Of a stretch of 64,000 nucleotides of DNA, positions 48,001-57,544 are shown piece by piece. Position numbers and translations under genes: made by a program. The DNA comes from Branchiostoma lanceolatum. Lineage: Eukaryota > Chordata > Leptocardii > Amphioxiformes > Branchiostomatidae. Positions within the stretch are counted from its first letter, which is position 1. Each line of letters begins with the position of its first letter. The stretch is from the NCBI RefSeq assembly GCF_035083965.1, contig NC_089723.1, positions 19,247,489 through 19,311,488 on the forward strand. Direction: 5' to 3'. The notes beneath the pieces were generated by a model. It saw only the letters and a list, made by a program, of their open reading frames with translations, was not told the origin of the DNA and searched no databases.

Positions 48001-51000
48001 CTATCATCAACGTTTGTTTATCATATTCAGATCAGATGTTTCAACTTATAGGTGTAAGGATGATCATATCAATCCAATATTATTCAATAGAGCGTGCTAA
48101 ACGACCAATAGCTAGTTCTGACTTCAAGGACAAAGTCTACAGCAAAATATGTCAGCGCAATCTTAGTCAAACGGATAGGTTCCCTTTCAAATGTGTAGGG
48201 CGCTTTGTCTATTTGAAGTTTTCCTTTTACGACAGACGTTCCACAATATATCAAGAAGTTGGAAACACAGAATCTGGACCAAGCGCCTGGAGAAGACGTC
48301 AACCTGGAAGTGACCTGGAAAGACGACGGCAGGAACACAGTCACTCCTTCATGGTACTACAACGGAGTGGTATGTCTTTTCATCATAACTGTGTGTTGAA
48401 TACATTACGAACGACAGTACGCATTAGTTGTGGTAGAATAATAAATGTAATCAGTTTCGTTTGAAGATTACATATGACACTAAATCTACTTTGAATTGAT
48501 TGAGTTAAAACGCAAACGTCAACTCGACTATATAGGTCCATTGTGACATTAGCATATGCATGGGCATCCCCGTGGTTAACTTCATCATGTCCGCTACGTC
48601 TACGACCTACTAGGTAGAGACTATCGGAGTGAACCTAAACTAAACAGGATGTCACTCAGGCTGCTGAGACATGGTCATGTGAGCCAAACAGAGAAAGAGA
48701 AATTTAGATGGCACATTGTGTGAATTTGATTTCGACCAATCATATCCTTTACAGGACATAGTGCCTGACGACAAATATATCGTCACCAACTCTCCCGCGG
48801 CGTCGTCGCTGACTGTTAAAAACGCCCAGCCTGCCGATGCCGGCTCGTACCAAAGTATCTTGCAGAACCAATACGGCATGGTACCGTCCTTCTCCGAAGT
48901 CAGAGTTGGAGGTATGTGTCAATAATACACAGCAGACTATAATGATTTCGATAGGGAGCTCGTATTCGAGGGAAGCCCGGTCGAATTCTCTGTAATTTTG
49001 TTTGCAGTGTTGACCCCTTCGGCACATGTTCCACTTTTTTTCTAAAATAATTAGTCGGACTTCTAACCTCTTATGAATATACAGCAAACATTACATGATG
49101 AGTACTGTATGTATATATTTTTCAACATCAACATGTGACAACAGACCTTCCACAGTTTTACATGCCCGAGCTAATGTGCATTGCATGTATGTATTGTTAA
49201 CTTGCGTACCTGTAATATCGGAGAATTCAAAGATGAAACGAGGAATGTCTTGATGAGAAAAATGTTTTATGTTGTCTTCCACAGCACCAAGCAAAGTGAC
49301 GGACCTTAAACTTGTTGAGAAAGGGGACAACTCGGCAACGATCGCTTGGTCAGAGCCGCCGACGAAAGCGAACCTTGACGGCTACCAGATACAGTACAAC
49401 CCGACAGACAGCCCTGACAGCAAACAGTACATGGATGTGGGGAAACTTCCAACCCAGGCAACCATTCCCAACTCAAACCCGGATATATCCACATACAGGG
49501 TAAGACGAAATCTTTACCTTTTCGCCTATAGCATTTCCCACATCAATGAAGTCAAACTATGATCAACAATACAACGTTACTAGTAAAAGGTAGTAATGCC
49601 ATTTCACCATATACCACTGACGCTGATGACATCAATGACGGACTTTGTACAATGCTGTGTAACCATGGAGACGGGCTTGCAATGTTAACTGTTATGAATA
49701 TATAGGTTTGAGTGGCAGGATATACAGCAATGATATAGTACATCGAGGTACATATACTAGTATAGAATGCACTGGAAATTGCCTCAAAGTCCCCAGTGAG
49801 ACAAAAAAACATTATGGTTTAGTGAGTGCTGCAATGTAGACGTCAATATTTGTTATTTCAATGCACTAAACTGCAACATATTCTGCACTACGACTAGGTT
49901 CGAGCCAAGACCGTTGACGGCATATATGGCCCATACAGCGACCCACTTGTCAACGGCGTAGTAACACCAATAGGTGACGGACGTACAGCCACCGACACTC
50001 CCCGTGTCGCAGGCGGCGGTGGAGTTCCACTGCTCGCCTGGTTACTGCCTCTTCTGCTGCTGCTGCTCCCTCTGCTGCTGCTGGTACGGTTCCTTAGTTG
50101 TAGTGTCATTGAGCTAAGAGGCAGGCACATAATACTAGTATCCAAACAGATCTACCGGTGCCACCGGTAAATCTGCTTGGAGATTAGGGGGTGCACAAAC
50201 GTTACATAATTCCTGGCTAACTGAGATAAAATTACTGTGACTTACAGCACAATTGCGATCGAAGATTTTGCTTTCAAATTGACACCATCATTTCTGGGTT
50301 TCAAAATGTAAAATGTTAAAGGCTGAAAGACACATGCAGATTTAAAGACGTTTCACTGACAGTCACGTGTTACGAATCGTAAAATGGAGCTATATATGTG
50401 TTATCAATGAAACAAAGATGAGGTGACCAAGTTGTGCAGCAGTAAGAGCATTATCTATACTTTATATCTGTAAGGTAAAAGCGGTTTTTCAGTTTTGTTA
50501 TCATTGCAAATGACCAGCATGTTCGAAGTGTGTTGGAACTTTCTTTCTCGTGTTTTTCAGCTGCTCTTCTGCTGCTGTTGCAAAGGATGGTGTGCCGGGA
50601 AGAAAAAAGAAAAGGCCATAGGAAAAGGAACAGCGCTTGCAAGTGAGTGTGCGTTGTACACATGCAACCTGTTTCTATACACGTTCACTTTCGAACATAC
50701 AAGCACTTCTGGGGTCCAATAACCAAAGACATTTGCATTGAGGACAGCTAACATCCGTGTGTATGCGTTCTCACCTAACTCTCACATACTATACACAATC
50801 TATCATATATCCCTAGTGCTTGCAGTAATCAAGAAAAATGACAACTTTGATTTGTACACAAATCTACGTCACAGATTTGACACCAATGAGCCGGGTTCAT
50901 CAGGAGATGCTGCGGACCTACCGGACCACCATTGTGGACAACATGAAGGCCCCTGGCAAGGTCACGACGCGCATGGCAAATGAAAAGGTCATCAATGCCA

Positions 51001-54000
51001 ACATGGTGCAGGCTATAGCAAGGTAATTCCTGACTGATATTATATGTACTACAAATGAACTCATCTGGAAGAATGAAAAAATGTCAACTTCAGCAACATG
51101 CAAAATATGAAAACCAGAGCAAAAGATTTTTTATCAAAGATGTGAGCAACTAGTTGAATCTAGCATTGAATAGGCTGCAAGCAGAAAGGGACTCTGGATG
51201 ACATTGATGTACACACAGGATGCGTCTTGGGATGAGGAATAAAGTTCCAATTCCATGGTTTATTGCAACATAAGAAATTGAAAGTTAATTGCAAGTTCTT
51301 GCCCGTAGGCTAATTGCCAGTACATGTAACATGTTCTGCACTACGACTAGGTTCGGGCCAAGACCGTGGACGGCATATATGGCGTGTTCTGGCCTGAGCA
51401 CGTAGGCAGTAACATGAAAAGGACGGACAATGAACAACATTTTGTCTGATTTTATACCTTTACAATAGGGAAGGTCTGACATACAACTGTTAAGAGGGAT
51501 ATATGACCACACATGTAAGACACTAGTTTGCTATTGATCCTTGGCCACCTGATTCTTCATCATATAACTTAAAGGGAAACAGCAAACTTTATGGGTAGCT
51601 TTTATAGATGAACGTCATATTCAAACCTATATGAAAGGTAGATTTTGATAATGGGACACACCCTATACACATCTAGCACACATGTGTAACATAATGTGGT
51701 GAAAGAATTGTTTGATTGAATGTTGTTTCATCCATGTCAGCCACCCCGTACGCCAGGACAAGAGTAAGAAGCTCCTGGACAGCATGGTGCTGGGTGGGGA
51801 TAAATCATTCGACAGCTTCTGTGGAGGTCTAAGGAAGGACGAGAAGTTGGACTGGCTGGCAGACACATTGGAGGGCCAAGGTTCGTGAATTGTTTTGCCA
51901 CACAATTGTTGCAAATCTATCTGACTACCTTGCAGTTTTAAGCGATCTAGTACATACGAACATACAAGGAAATCGCTGATGTAAATCCTTCAGTTGTATG
52001 AGAAAACAACCTACCTAGCCTCCTAAAGATACATAAGGCAATTTTACTGGCTGCAACATAACTGTAGAGTGAGGGCATTTGCAGACCCATAGTATGACGA
52101 TGAATGTGAAAATGGTCTTCACATGCGTTGTGGTCCAGCCGGTAACGTACATCTCCTAGTTATCACATTAATGGTCAACGTAACACAATCATGAATAAAT
52201 GGTGCCGATGAAAACAGTCAGTCACTTCGTCTACATTGCAAGGGTGGGTTCTTGATTTAAAGGTAACTGACATTTTAGTCATTAATATTGTCTGCAACAA
52301 CTGCCAATTTTGTCAACAGGGTTGTCCATGGACAATCGTAAAAGACTGGAGGCACACAAGCAGCTGCTGGTGAACAAAATGGACCCGGAGTCAACTCTGA
52401 CCTCCCTAACACAAAACCAGGTAATGATCAATCCTTCGGTTGGGACTGGTAGCATTCCTCATACGATCGCTGTACAATTGTATTCTTGTGGTAGCCGTGT
52501 ATGTATATGTCGTTTCAAAATTCAGCTGTCTTGTTAAGGAAAACGCCGTCTTAGTTTCTTGGGTCGGTAGTTGGTTAGTGTATCAAAATCCTATGACATC
52601 AAAATCATATGACATCTTACAATGCATTAAGTGAGAAACAGTTATCAACACGGACAGAAGTGAAACCTGAATCGGACTGTGCCATGTCCCTCACATGTAC
52701 GGTATGTCTTTAAGATGTAGTGACAAGGAATAGAGCAGAGGAGGAACATGACATGATATGGGAATGGCATCATTACTCTATCACATACCAAAGTTTTACT
52801 ATTAATCCTCAAGAACCCTACGACTTTTCTCACACGGAATAACAGTTCTGAGTATTTTGCTACTATGTAGTATAAACAGTATCTTGTAACATTCAATAAT
52901 CCAAAATCAACAGTTCTCTACTTGTTCCTAGTGTGTGCATTGCTCTGCCGAATTTTTCTCTAACGTGACTGTTTCGTGTATTTTAGATCTACAGTAACGA
53001 CATGGCGGAGTACTGCATGTCGGCAGACTCTACCGAGGAGCAGAACAACCGCATCCTCCACCTGATGCAGTCTCGCAGCGATGAAGACTTCAGCATCTTC
53101 TGTTCCGGACTGAGGGCCAATGGACAGCAGGCCCATATTGCTGACCTTCTGCAAGGTATGGATGTGCATAGTATAGTTACCAAATGTCTATAATCTGGGG
53201 CAAAATTGAAGAATTGTGGTTGAAGAAAAACCAATTCTTTGTCTATGCAAGAGTTAGATGCATCCAAAAATCTGTTTATATTACCCAAGTTCAACTTCCA
53301 TTTTTGACATTTTAGTGCAGTCGAACTTGGATTCAGCAACCACTCAAGGGACTGGTGAAAAACAGTTGCCGAGAACAGGTGATTTCTCAGGACTGGGTGG
53401 GTTAACTATGTAAAAATGGATGGGAATGTTTTAATGTGGCTTGTAACTGGAGGCGGTTGCCTGTAATCTCCAAGCAGATCTATCGGCGGCAAAGACAGTA
53501 TCCAAAGGGCAAAAGCAGTTTCTTTGGCCACCGACTCAGTGGCCAATAAAACTGTTCTTGCCCTTTGGATACTGTCTTTGCCGCCGATAGATCTGCTTGG
53601 AGATTAGGTTGCCTGGGCCAGGTGGTTGCCGGACCAAGTTTGACTGTAGTAATCAATCGACCATTTCCAAGACAAGTACTATTCCTTGCTTGGTTGGGCA
53701 TGAATAATAAGGTAACTGTCGGTTCTATACACTGTACACAAAGCTGACTCAGATGGAGCTTATTGGTGCATTTCAGGAGAAGGGATTGACATGACCAAAA
53801 AAGAGGTGATTATGGAAGATGAATTTGTGAAGAAGGAGGGCATGAGCCTCAACCAATCCGGTGTCGGGTTTGGACTGGGTGCAGCTGGGGTTGGACTGGG
53901 CACCGCCGCCGCCGCTGCTGGTGGTCTGGCTGCCGCCAAAGGAGGCCTGGGTACCGGTGGGGCTCAACTGACCAACAAAGGAGGCCTGGGTACCGGCGGG

Positions 54001-57000
54001 GCTCAACTGACCACCAATGGAGGTCTGGGTACCGGAGGGGCTCAACTTACCACCCAGAGTACCTCCGCATCAGGGTTGAAATCCGCTGGAACGTTTGGAA
54101 CCGACCTGGGGCTCGGCAGTGCTGCCGGACAGGGACTCGACATGGACGGTTCCTTCAAGGGGCGACATGGAGGTTCGTCGAGATGTCAAACACTGTATGG
54201 TTAATCTGCACATCAGAAAAGCCTACCGTAACGTTTTTATTGGTATACATGCAATTCAGCCTACTGGCTGCGAAATGTTTTTACAATGCTTCTGTGCATA
54301 AATATACCATTTCATTCATTCATTCATATCTAGTACGTGTTGTGTGTGCAACTAAATAATGGAATAACTTTATACTACGGTTTAGAGTCAATTCCATGTC
54401 ACCGAGAGGGTTTTCAGATGATATTGCTAATAAGTCTGAACAATTTTAGAGAAAAGACTATTTCAGTCAAAACAAGAGTCTTAGGACCCAAAATCTCCAT
54501 GAAACTTTGTTTTTTTATTAAACCAGTTCCCCCCATTCTATATCGCTCAATGGTATGACCCACACTGGCCGGGCAAGGGTAGAAGTGGCTATAAATAGCT
54601 ACTGACCTAGATAAGAGACCAACAGATGGTGCGACCTCAAAGCCCACAATAGAGTAGATATTCCTCATTACTTATGCAAATTCAGTATGAATTTGCATAA
54701 TTAGCACTTCAGTTTGTACATCTCTGTCCAACCTACCTGCATATCAAATAACATGAAAATCTGTCGCTCCTTTCTTCAGTTATTCTCCTTGCAAAATATT
54801 TACAAACACGCCATTGCAGTTCCAGTGACACATACCAGGGGGCCCAAAATCGACCTTGACCTTTCTCCTCCCAGCACCTACCCACATACCAAATATCATT
54901 TCAATCCATCCACACGTTCTTCAGTTATGCTGATTTTAAGCGTCTGGTGACACATACATACACACACGGTGACACAAACATACACACACGCGCACACACA
55001 CGCAAACACACTAACTTCGCATGATTTGCACTTCAGTGTGTACATCTCTGTCCAACCTACCTGCGTACCAAATAACATGAAAATCTGTTGTTCCTCTCTT
55101 CAGTTATACCCCTTTAGAACATTTTTACAAATAGGCCATTGCAGTTCCAGGGACACAAACCAGGGGGCCCAAAATCGACCTTGACCATTCTCCTCCCAGC
55201 GCATACCCACATACCAAATATCATTACAATCCATCTACACGTTCTACAGTTATGCTGACTTTAAGCATCCGACGACACCCATGCAAACGATTTACCTCCT
55301 TACTTATGCAAATTCGGTCTCATTTGCATAGTTTGCACTTAAGTGTGTACAACTTGGTCTAACCTACCTGTGTACCAAAGAACATGACGATCTGTCAATC
55401 CACTCTTCAGTTCTTCTACATTGAAGATTTTAACAAATACGCCATTGCAGTTCCAGCCACACATGCCAGGGGGCCCAAAATCGACCTTGACCTTCCTCCT
55501 CCTAACACCACCCACATACCAAAAATCATTACAATCCATGTACAGGTTCTACAGTTATGGTGACTTTAAGCGTCCGGTGACACATACATACACACAAACA
55601 CCAAACGCAAGCAAAACAGTATCTCCATGAAAAAGCCTTTTTTCATGGAGATAATAATTCCAGACCATTCAAACAATTAAAAATGAAAGTTTGAACATGT
55701 TTGAACTCATCTATATATTTTGGAAATATTATGAAAGTATTTGCACAAATATCTCTTTATTTAGAACAGTTTTCAAACATCTGTGTGATTGTTCTACTGT
55801 TGGAACATGTTCCAACATTTTGCATCATTCTCAAAATGGTAGATGTGGGTTATTGCCCCCATAAAAGTAGGTGCTAATTAGGCTCTATTGTCTGCCTCTG
55901 TATATTTTTAGATTTCACGTCTGGACACTGGCAACTCTTTTGTCTTTAGGTGTCTATGCATGGCACCTAGGCCTAATCCCCTATACTTTGAAGGGATGTG
56001 TGAATTGCCCTGTTCCCAGCCCACTGACCCAGTTATATCATATTTGTAGAATGTTGGAACATGTTCAAACAAATAATCAATCTATGTTGCAACAATTTAG
56101 AAACTAATACAAATAATGTGTTCAATGTTGGAAATTTGTTTTACCTGTTGGAACACAGCAGAAAATATTTAGAACACCAAATAAATGTTGGAAATTGTTC
56201 TTAACAGTTACTTATCTCACATAGATTGTTACAAAGGTTTTGTAAATGTTAGAACAAAAGGCAACAAACACCCTCTCGGTAATGTGGAATTGACTCTACT
56301 TCACTCGGCAAAGACAGAATGTATCGCTTTGTATCATCATCCGCTAATGACTATGTATGCCTATTAAGTTATACTGATATAGGTGTTGTGCCTTCTCAAC
56401 TGCAATATTGTCTGGGCATTTTGCACTAACAAAACAAAATCTTGTTAACATATCACTCCCTCCGATTACTTATATCATGACCTGATCAAAAGGAAGTATT
56501 TTTTAGTATTTGACATCTTTAACACTGTCGTTACTGTCTGCAGTTTTCTTAGAACTATTGACAACTTGCAGATTGCCTAGTGAATGTCTAAACATGAACT
56601 GTGTTTATTCTAGCCGTTGTCAGGGGCGGAGGCCATAGGTACCTCATTGACGCCACCGCCCCTCAGGGCAGCCTGATGTCCGCCTCCTCCACCGTGGTGC
56701 CCCCTGGACAACCCGTCATCCTGGAGGTCAGGGGAGAAGGTACGTCCTGTTGGCAGCAGATGGACTACTGCAGTCTATTTGATAGGGGGAAAATCTTAGA
56801 AAATTCTGATCAATATCTATCTTCGTTGCATATTGTCAGCTGTAGCTACCAAAGTGCAAATTTGCAATGTCCACTTGGAGTAAAACCAGTCATGTGACTG
56901 TCATATCTATGTATTTATCGATCTTTAGGGTGGTCCCTTCATGATCAGGTAACTGAGTACTAGTAACTGATTTCCAAGGGAGTCCTTACAAAATCATATC

Positions 57001-57313
57001 AAATCAGGATGCAAAACAAAGATAACATTAACTGAATGAATAATGCATGCATAATAATATAACAAAAGCAAAAACCATCAACAACTGCAGTGGTGTTATT
57101 GATTAACTTTCTGCAGTTGACCAAGTTGAGTGGCTCTACAATGGGGGCAGCATCAGAGGAGATCCTGGCATCTCCACACATTCGGACGGCTTCCTACACG
57201 AGCTGCACATCGACCGCATGTCTCCTGAGCGGGACGGCACCTACACCTGCAGGGGGGAGACACCTGACGGAGGGGCCGTGGCCTGTGACATCAAGGTTCA
57301 GACCTTAATTTGA
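42098..57313 (+). CDS. IgCARD-C: Ig4-FN3-TM-CARD-CARD-Ig receptor (fullest architecture)
   Basis: Nineteen exons join in frame to about 1015 aa: 42098-42152, 45257-45423, 45683-45827, 46192-46287, 46554-46793, 47008-47101, 47497-47696, 48236-48369, 48755-48911, 49285-49499, 49898-50083, 50561-50642, 50875-51022, 51741-51880, 52320-52420, 52987-53155, 53777-54172, 56614-56739 and 57117-57313. Order: signal peptide (1-18), Ig1 (19-122), Ig2 (123-234), Ig3 (235-332), Ig4 (333-429), FN3 and helix (430-563), Cys/Lys juxtamembrane (564-590), CARD1 (591-686), CARD2 (687-776), Gly-rich repeat linker (777-908), C-terminal Ig (909-1015). Exon lengths equal those of IgCARD-A at 145, 96, 200 and 157 nt, proving a duplication. 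Role inferred: surface recognition or adhesion coupled directly to CARD signalling. Two donors are GTTCGT (51881 and 54173), weaker than the rest. Confidence 0.87.
43485..43700. repeat. Dispersed repeat copy in IgCARD-C intron 1
   Basis: Shares AGATCTCCAACCCAACG, CTCCTGTATATCTAAAC and CACTGTTTTTCAAAGTGGCG with 60470-60720, in the same order and spacing. A partial third copy (CTGTTTTTCAAAGTGACGGATTTATGTAA, TTAATGGAGGT) lies at 16127-16185. Confidence 0.75.
43724..43753. repeat. Short hairpin CAAGGACATTAT-GT-ATAATGTCCTTG
   Basis: A near-perfect inverted repeat with 12-bp arms and 2-bp loop. A decayed relative lies near 10600-10630. Confidence 0.7.
44720..45119. repeat. Array of TATTGACAGGAT/ATCCTGTCAATA hairpins
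   Basis: Nine or so imperfect 24-bp palindromes of the form TATTGACAGGAT-N-ATCCTGTCAATA follow one another at variable spacing. Two TTAGGG-like units (GGGTTAGGGTTAG) lie in the middle. The array ends 137 bp before the Ig1 exon of IgCARD-C. Confidence 0.85.
49285..50642 (+). other. IgCARD-C FN3, membrane helix and Cys juxtamembrane exons
   Basis: FN3 is split over 49285-49499 (KVTDLKLVEKGDNSATIAWSE, DGYQIQYNP) and 49898-50083 (VRAKTVDGIYGPYSDP). The second exon ends in [16 protein letters not shown] and further Leu residues. Exon 50561-50642 gives LLFCCCCKGWCAGKKKEKA. The basic cluster after the helix fits a cytoplasmic tail. Confidence 0.83.
50130..50187. mobile_element. Short foldback element, TCTCCAAGCAG family
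   Basis: The inverted ends TATCCAAACAGATCTACCGGT and ACCGGTAAATCTGCTTGGAGATTA resemble the element at 53464-53606 but with almost no interior. Confidence 0.6.
50875..53155 (+). other. IgCARD-C tandem CARD exons
   Basis: CARD1 is 50875-51022 plus 51741-51880 (HQEMLRTYRTTIVDNM, RQDKSKKLLDSM, SFDSFCGGLR, DWLADTLEG). CARD2 is 52320-52420 plus 52987-53155 (RLEAHKQLLVNKMDPES, EEQNNRILHLMQSRSD, DFSIFCSGLR, HIADLLQG). Exon lengths 148, 140, 101 and 169 nt and all phases are identical to IgCARD-B. Confidence 0.88.
51332..51386 (+). pseudogene. Partial duplicate of the FN3/TM exon start
   Basis: About 55 bases here match 49882-49936 with few mismatches (TTCTGCACTACGACTAGGTTCG...GACGGCATATATGGC). The match includes the splice acceptor and the codons for VRAKTVDGIYG. 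It is cut off before the membrane helix, so it is a duplicated exon fragment within the CARD1 intron. Confidence 0.85.
53455..53615. mobile_element. Foldback mini-transposon with perfect 9-bp target duplication
   Basis: Element 53464-53606 has long inverted ends (TAATCTCCAAGCAGATCTAT... and the reverse complement, about 48 bp with few mismatches). It is flanked by perfect direct repeats GGTTGCCTG (53455-53463 and 53607-53615). Confidence 0.9.
53777..54172 (+). other. IgCARD-C Gly-rich repeat linker exon
   Basis: Encodes EGIDMTKKEV, then GVGFGLGAAG, then three copies of a 13-residue unit GGLGTGGAQLTxx, then a Ser/Gly tail ending KGRHG. It is positionally equivalent to the linker exons of IgCARD-A and -B, sharing the entry motif G-x-D-(L/M), but its repeats are unrelated to theirs. 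The GTTCGT donor at 54173 is weak but keeps phase 1 and joins to 56614. Confidence 0.72.
54660..55610. repeat. Three copies of a tandem repeat of about 310-325 bp
   Basis: Recurring blocks GTGTACATCTCTGTCCAACC, GCCATTGCAGTTCCAG, GGGGCCCAAAATCGACCTTG and CCAAATATCATT...CAGTTATGCTGA start near 54710, 55036 and 55340. The family is related to 22036-22975. It lies in the last long intron of IgCARD-C. Confidence 0.8.
56614..57313 (+). other. IgCARD-C C-terminal Ig domain
   Basis: Exons 56614-56739 and 57117-57313 encode [58 protein letters not shown] and DGGAVACDIKV, then a TGA stop. It matches the C-terminal Ig of A and B, with the same Cys in F and G strands. A likely poly(A) signal AATAAA follows at 57539-57544. 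Confidence 0.83.
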
Positions 57314-57538
57314 TGATAATATAGCTGCAGCCACCTGCTGTCGATTGTGAACTGTCATCTGATGCCTTTTTCTATACAACTTTGACTTTTGCTATAACTG
57401 CTATGTTGCAAGGGGTAAAGACGCACTAGGGTAATATTAATACGTATCATTTATGGTTAGTTGAATATTATCTGCCAGTATTAGATATATCAGATGAATT
57501 ATGAAGTACGACAAAAGTGATATGAAAACTGGATATGA

Positions 57539-57544
57539 AATAAA
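57539..57544 (+). promoter_or_regulatory. Candidate poly(A) signal of IgCARD-C
   Basis: AATAAA 226 bases after the stop codon, in the context GATATGAAATAAAATC. Confidence 0.5.

Larger units (their letters stand above)
42098..48911 (+). other. IgCARD-C signal peptide and Ig1-Ig4 exons
   Basis: The signal peptide is MWVSVILAITCIGLGTTG. Ig1 has SFQCSATGDPAPEYVW and GRYWCQAFNEYG. Ig2 has LLPCSPPGAYPALVYHW and NGDYYFANV...GLYQCGV. Ig3 has MEFFAYGNPTPTLDWRR and [12 protein letters not shown], with both canonical cysteines absent as in IgCARD-A. Ig4 has VNLEVTWKDD, WYYNG and AGSYQSILQNQYG, so both positions lack Cys. Sequons NGT (Ig2) and NLT (end of Ig1) suggest glycosylation. The pattern is that of contactin/L1 Ig1-4. 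Confidence 0.83.

Noticed and set aside
47910-48464. 184-codon plus-strand frame over the IgCARD-C Ig4 exon
   Set aside because: The phase 1 frame required by splicing gives clear Ig4 sequence; this longer frame is an out-of-phase read-through of intron and exon.
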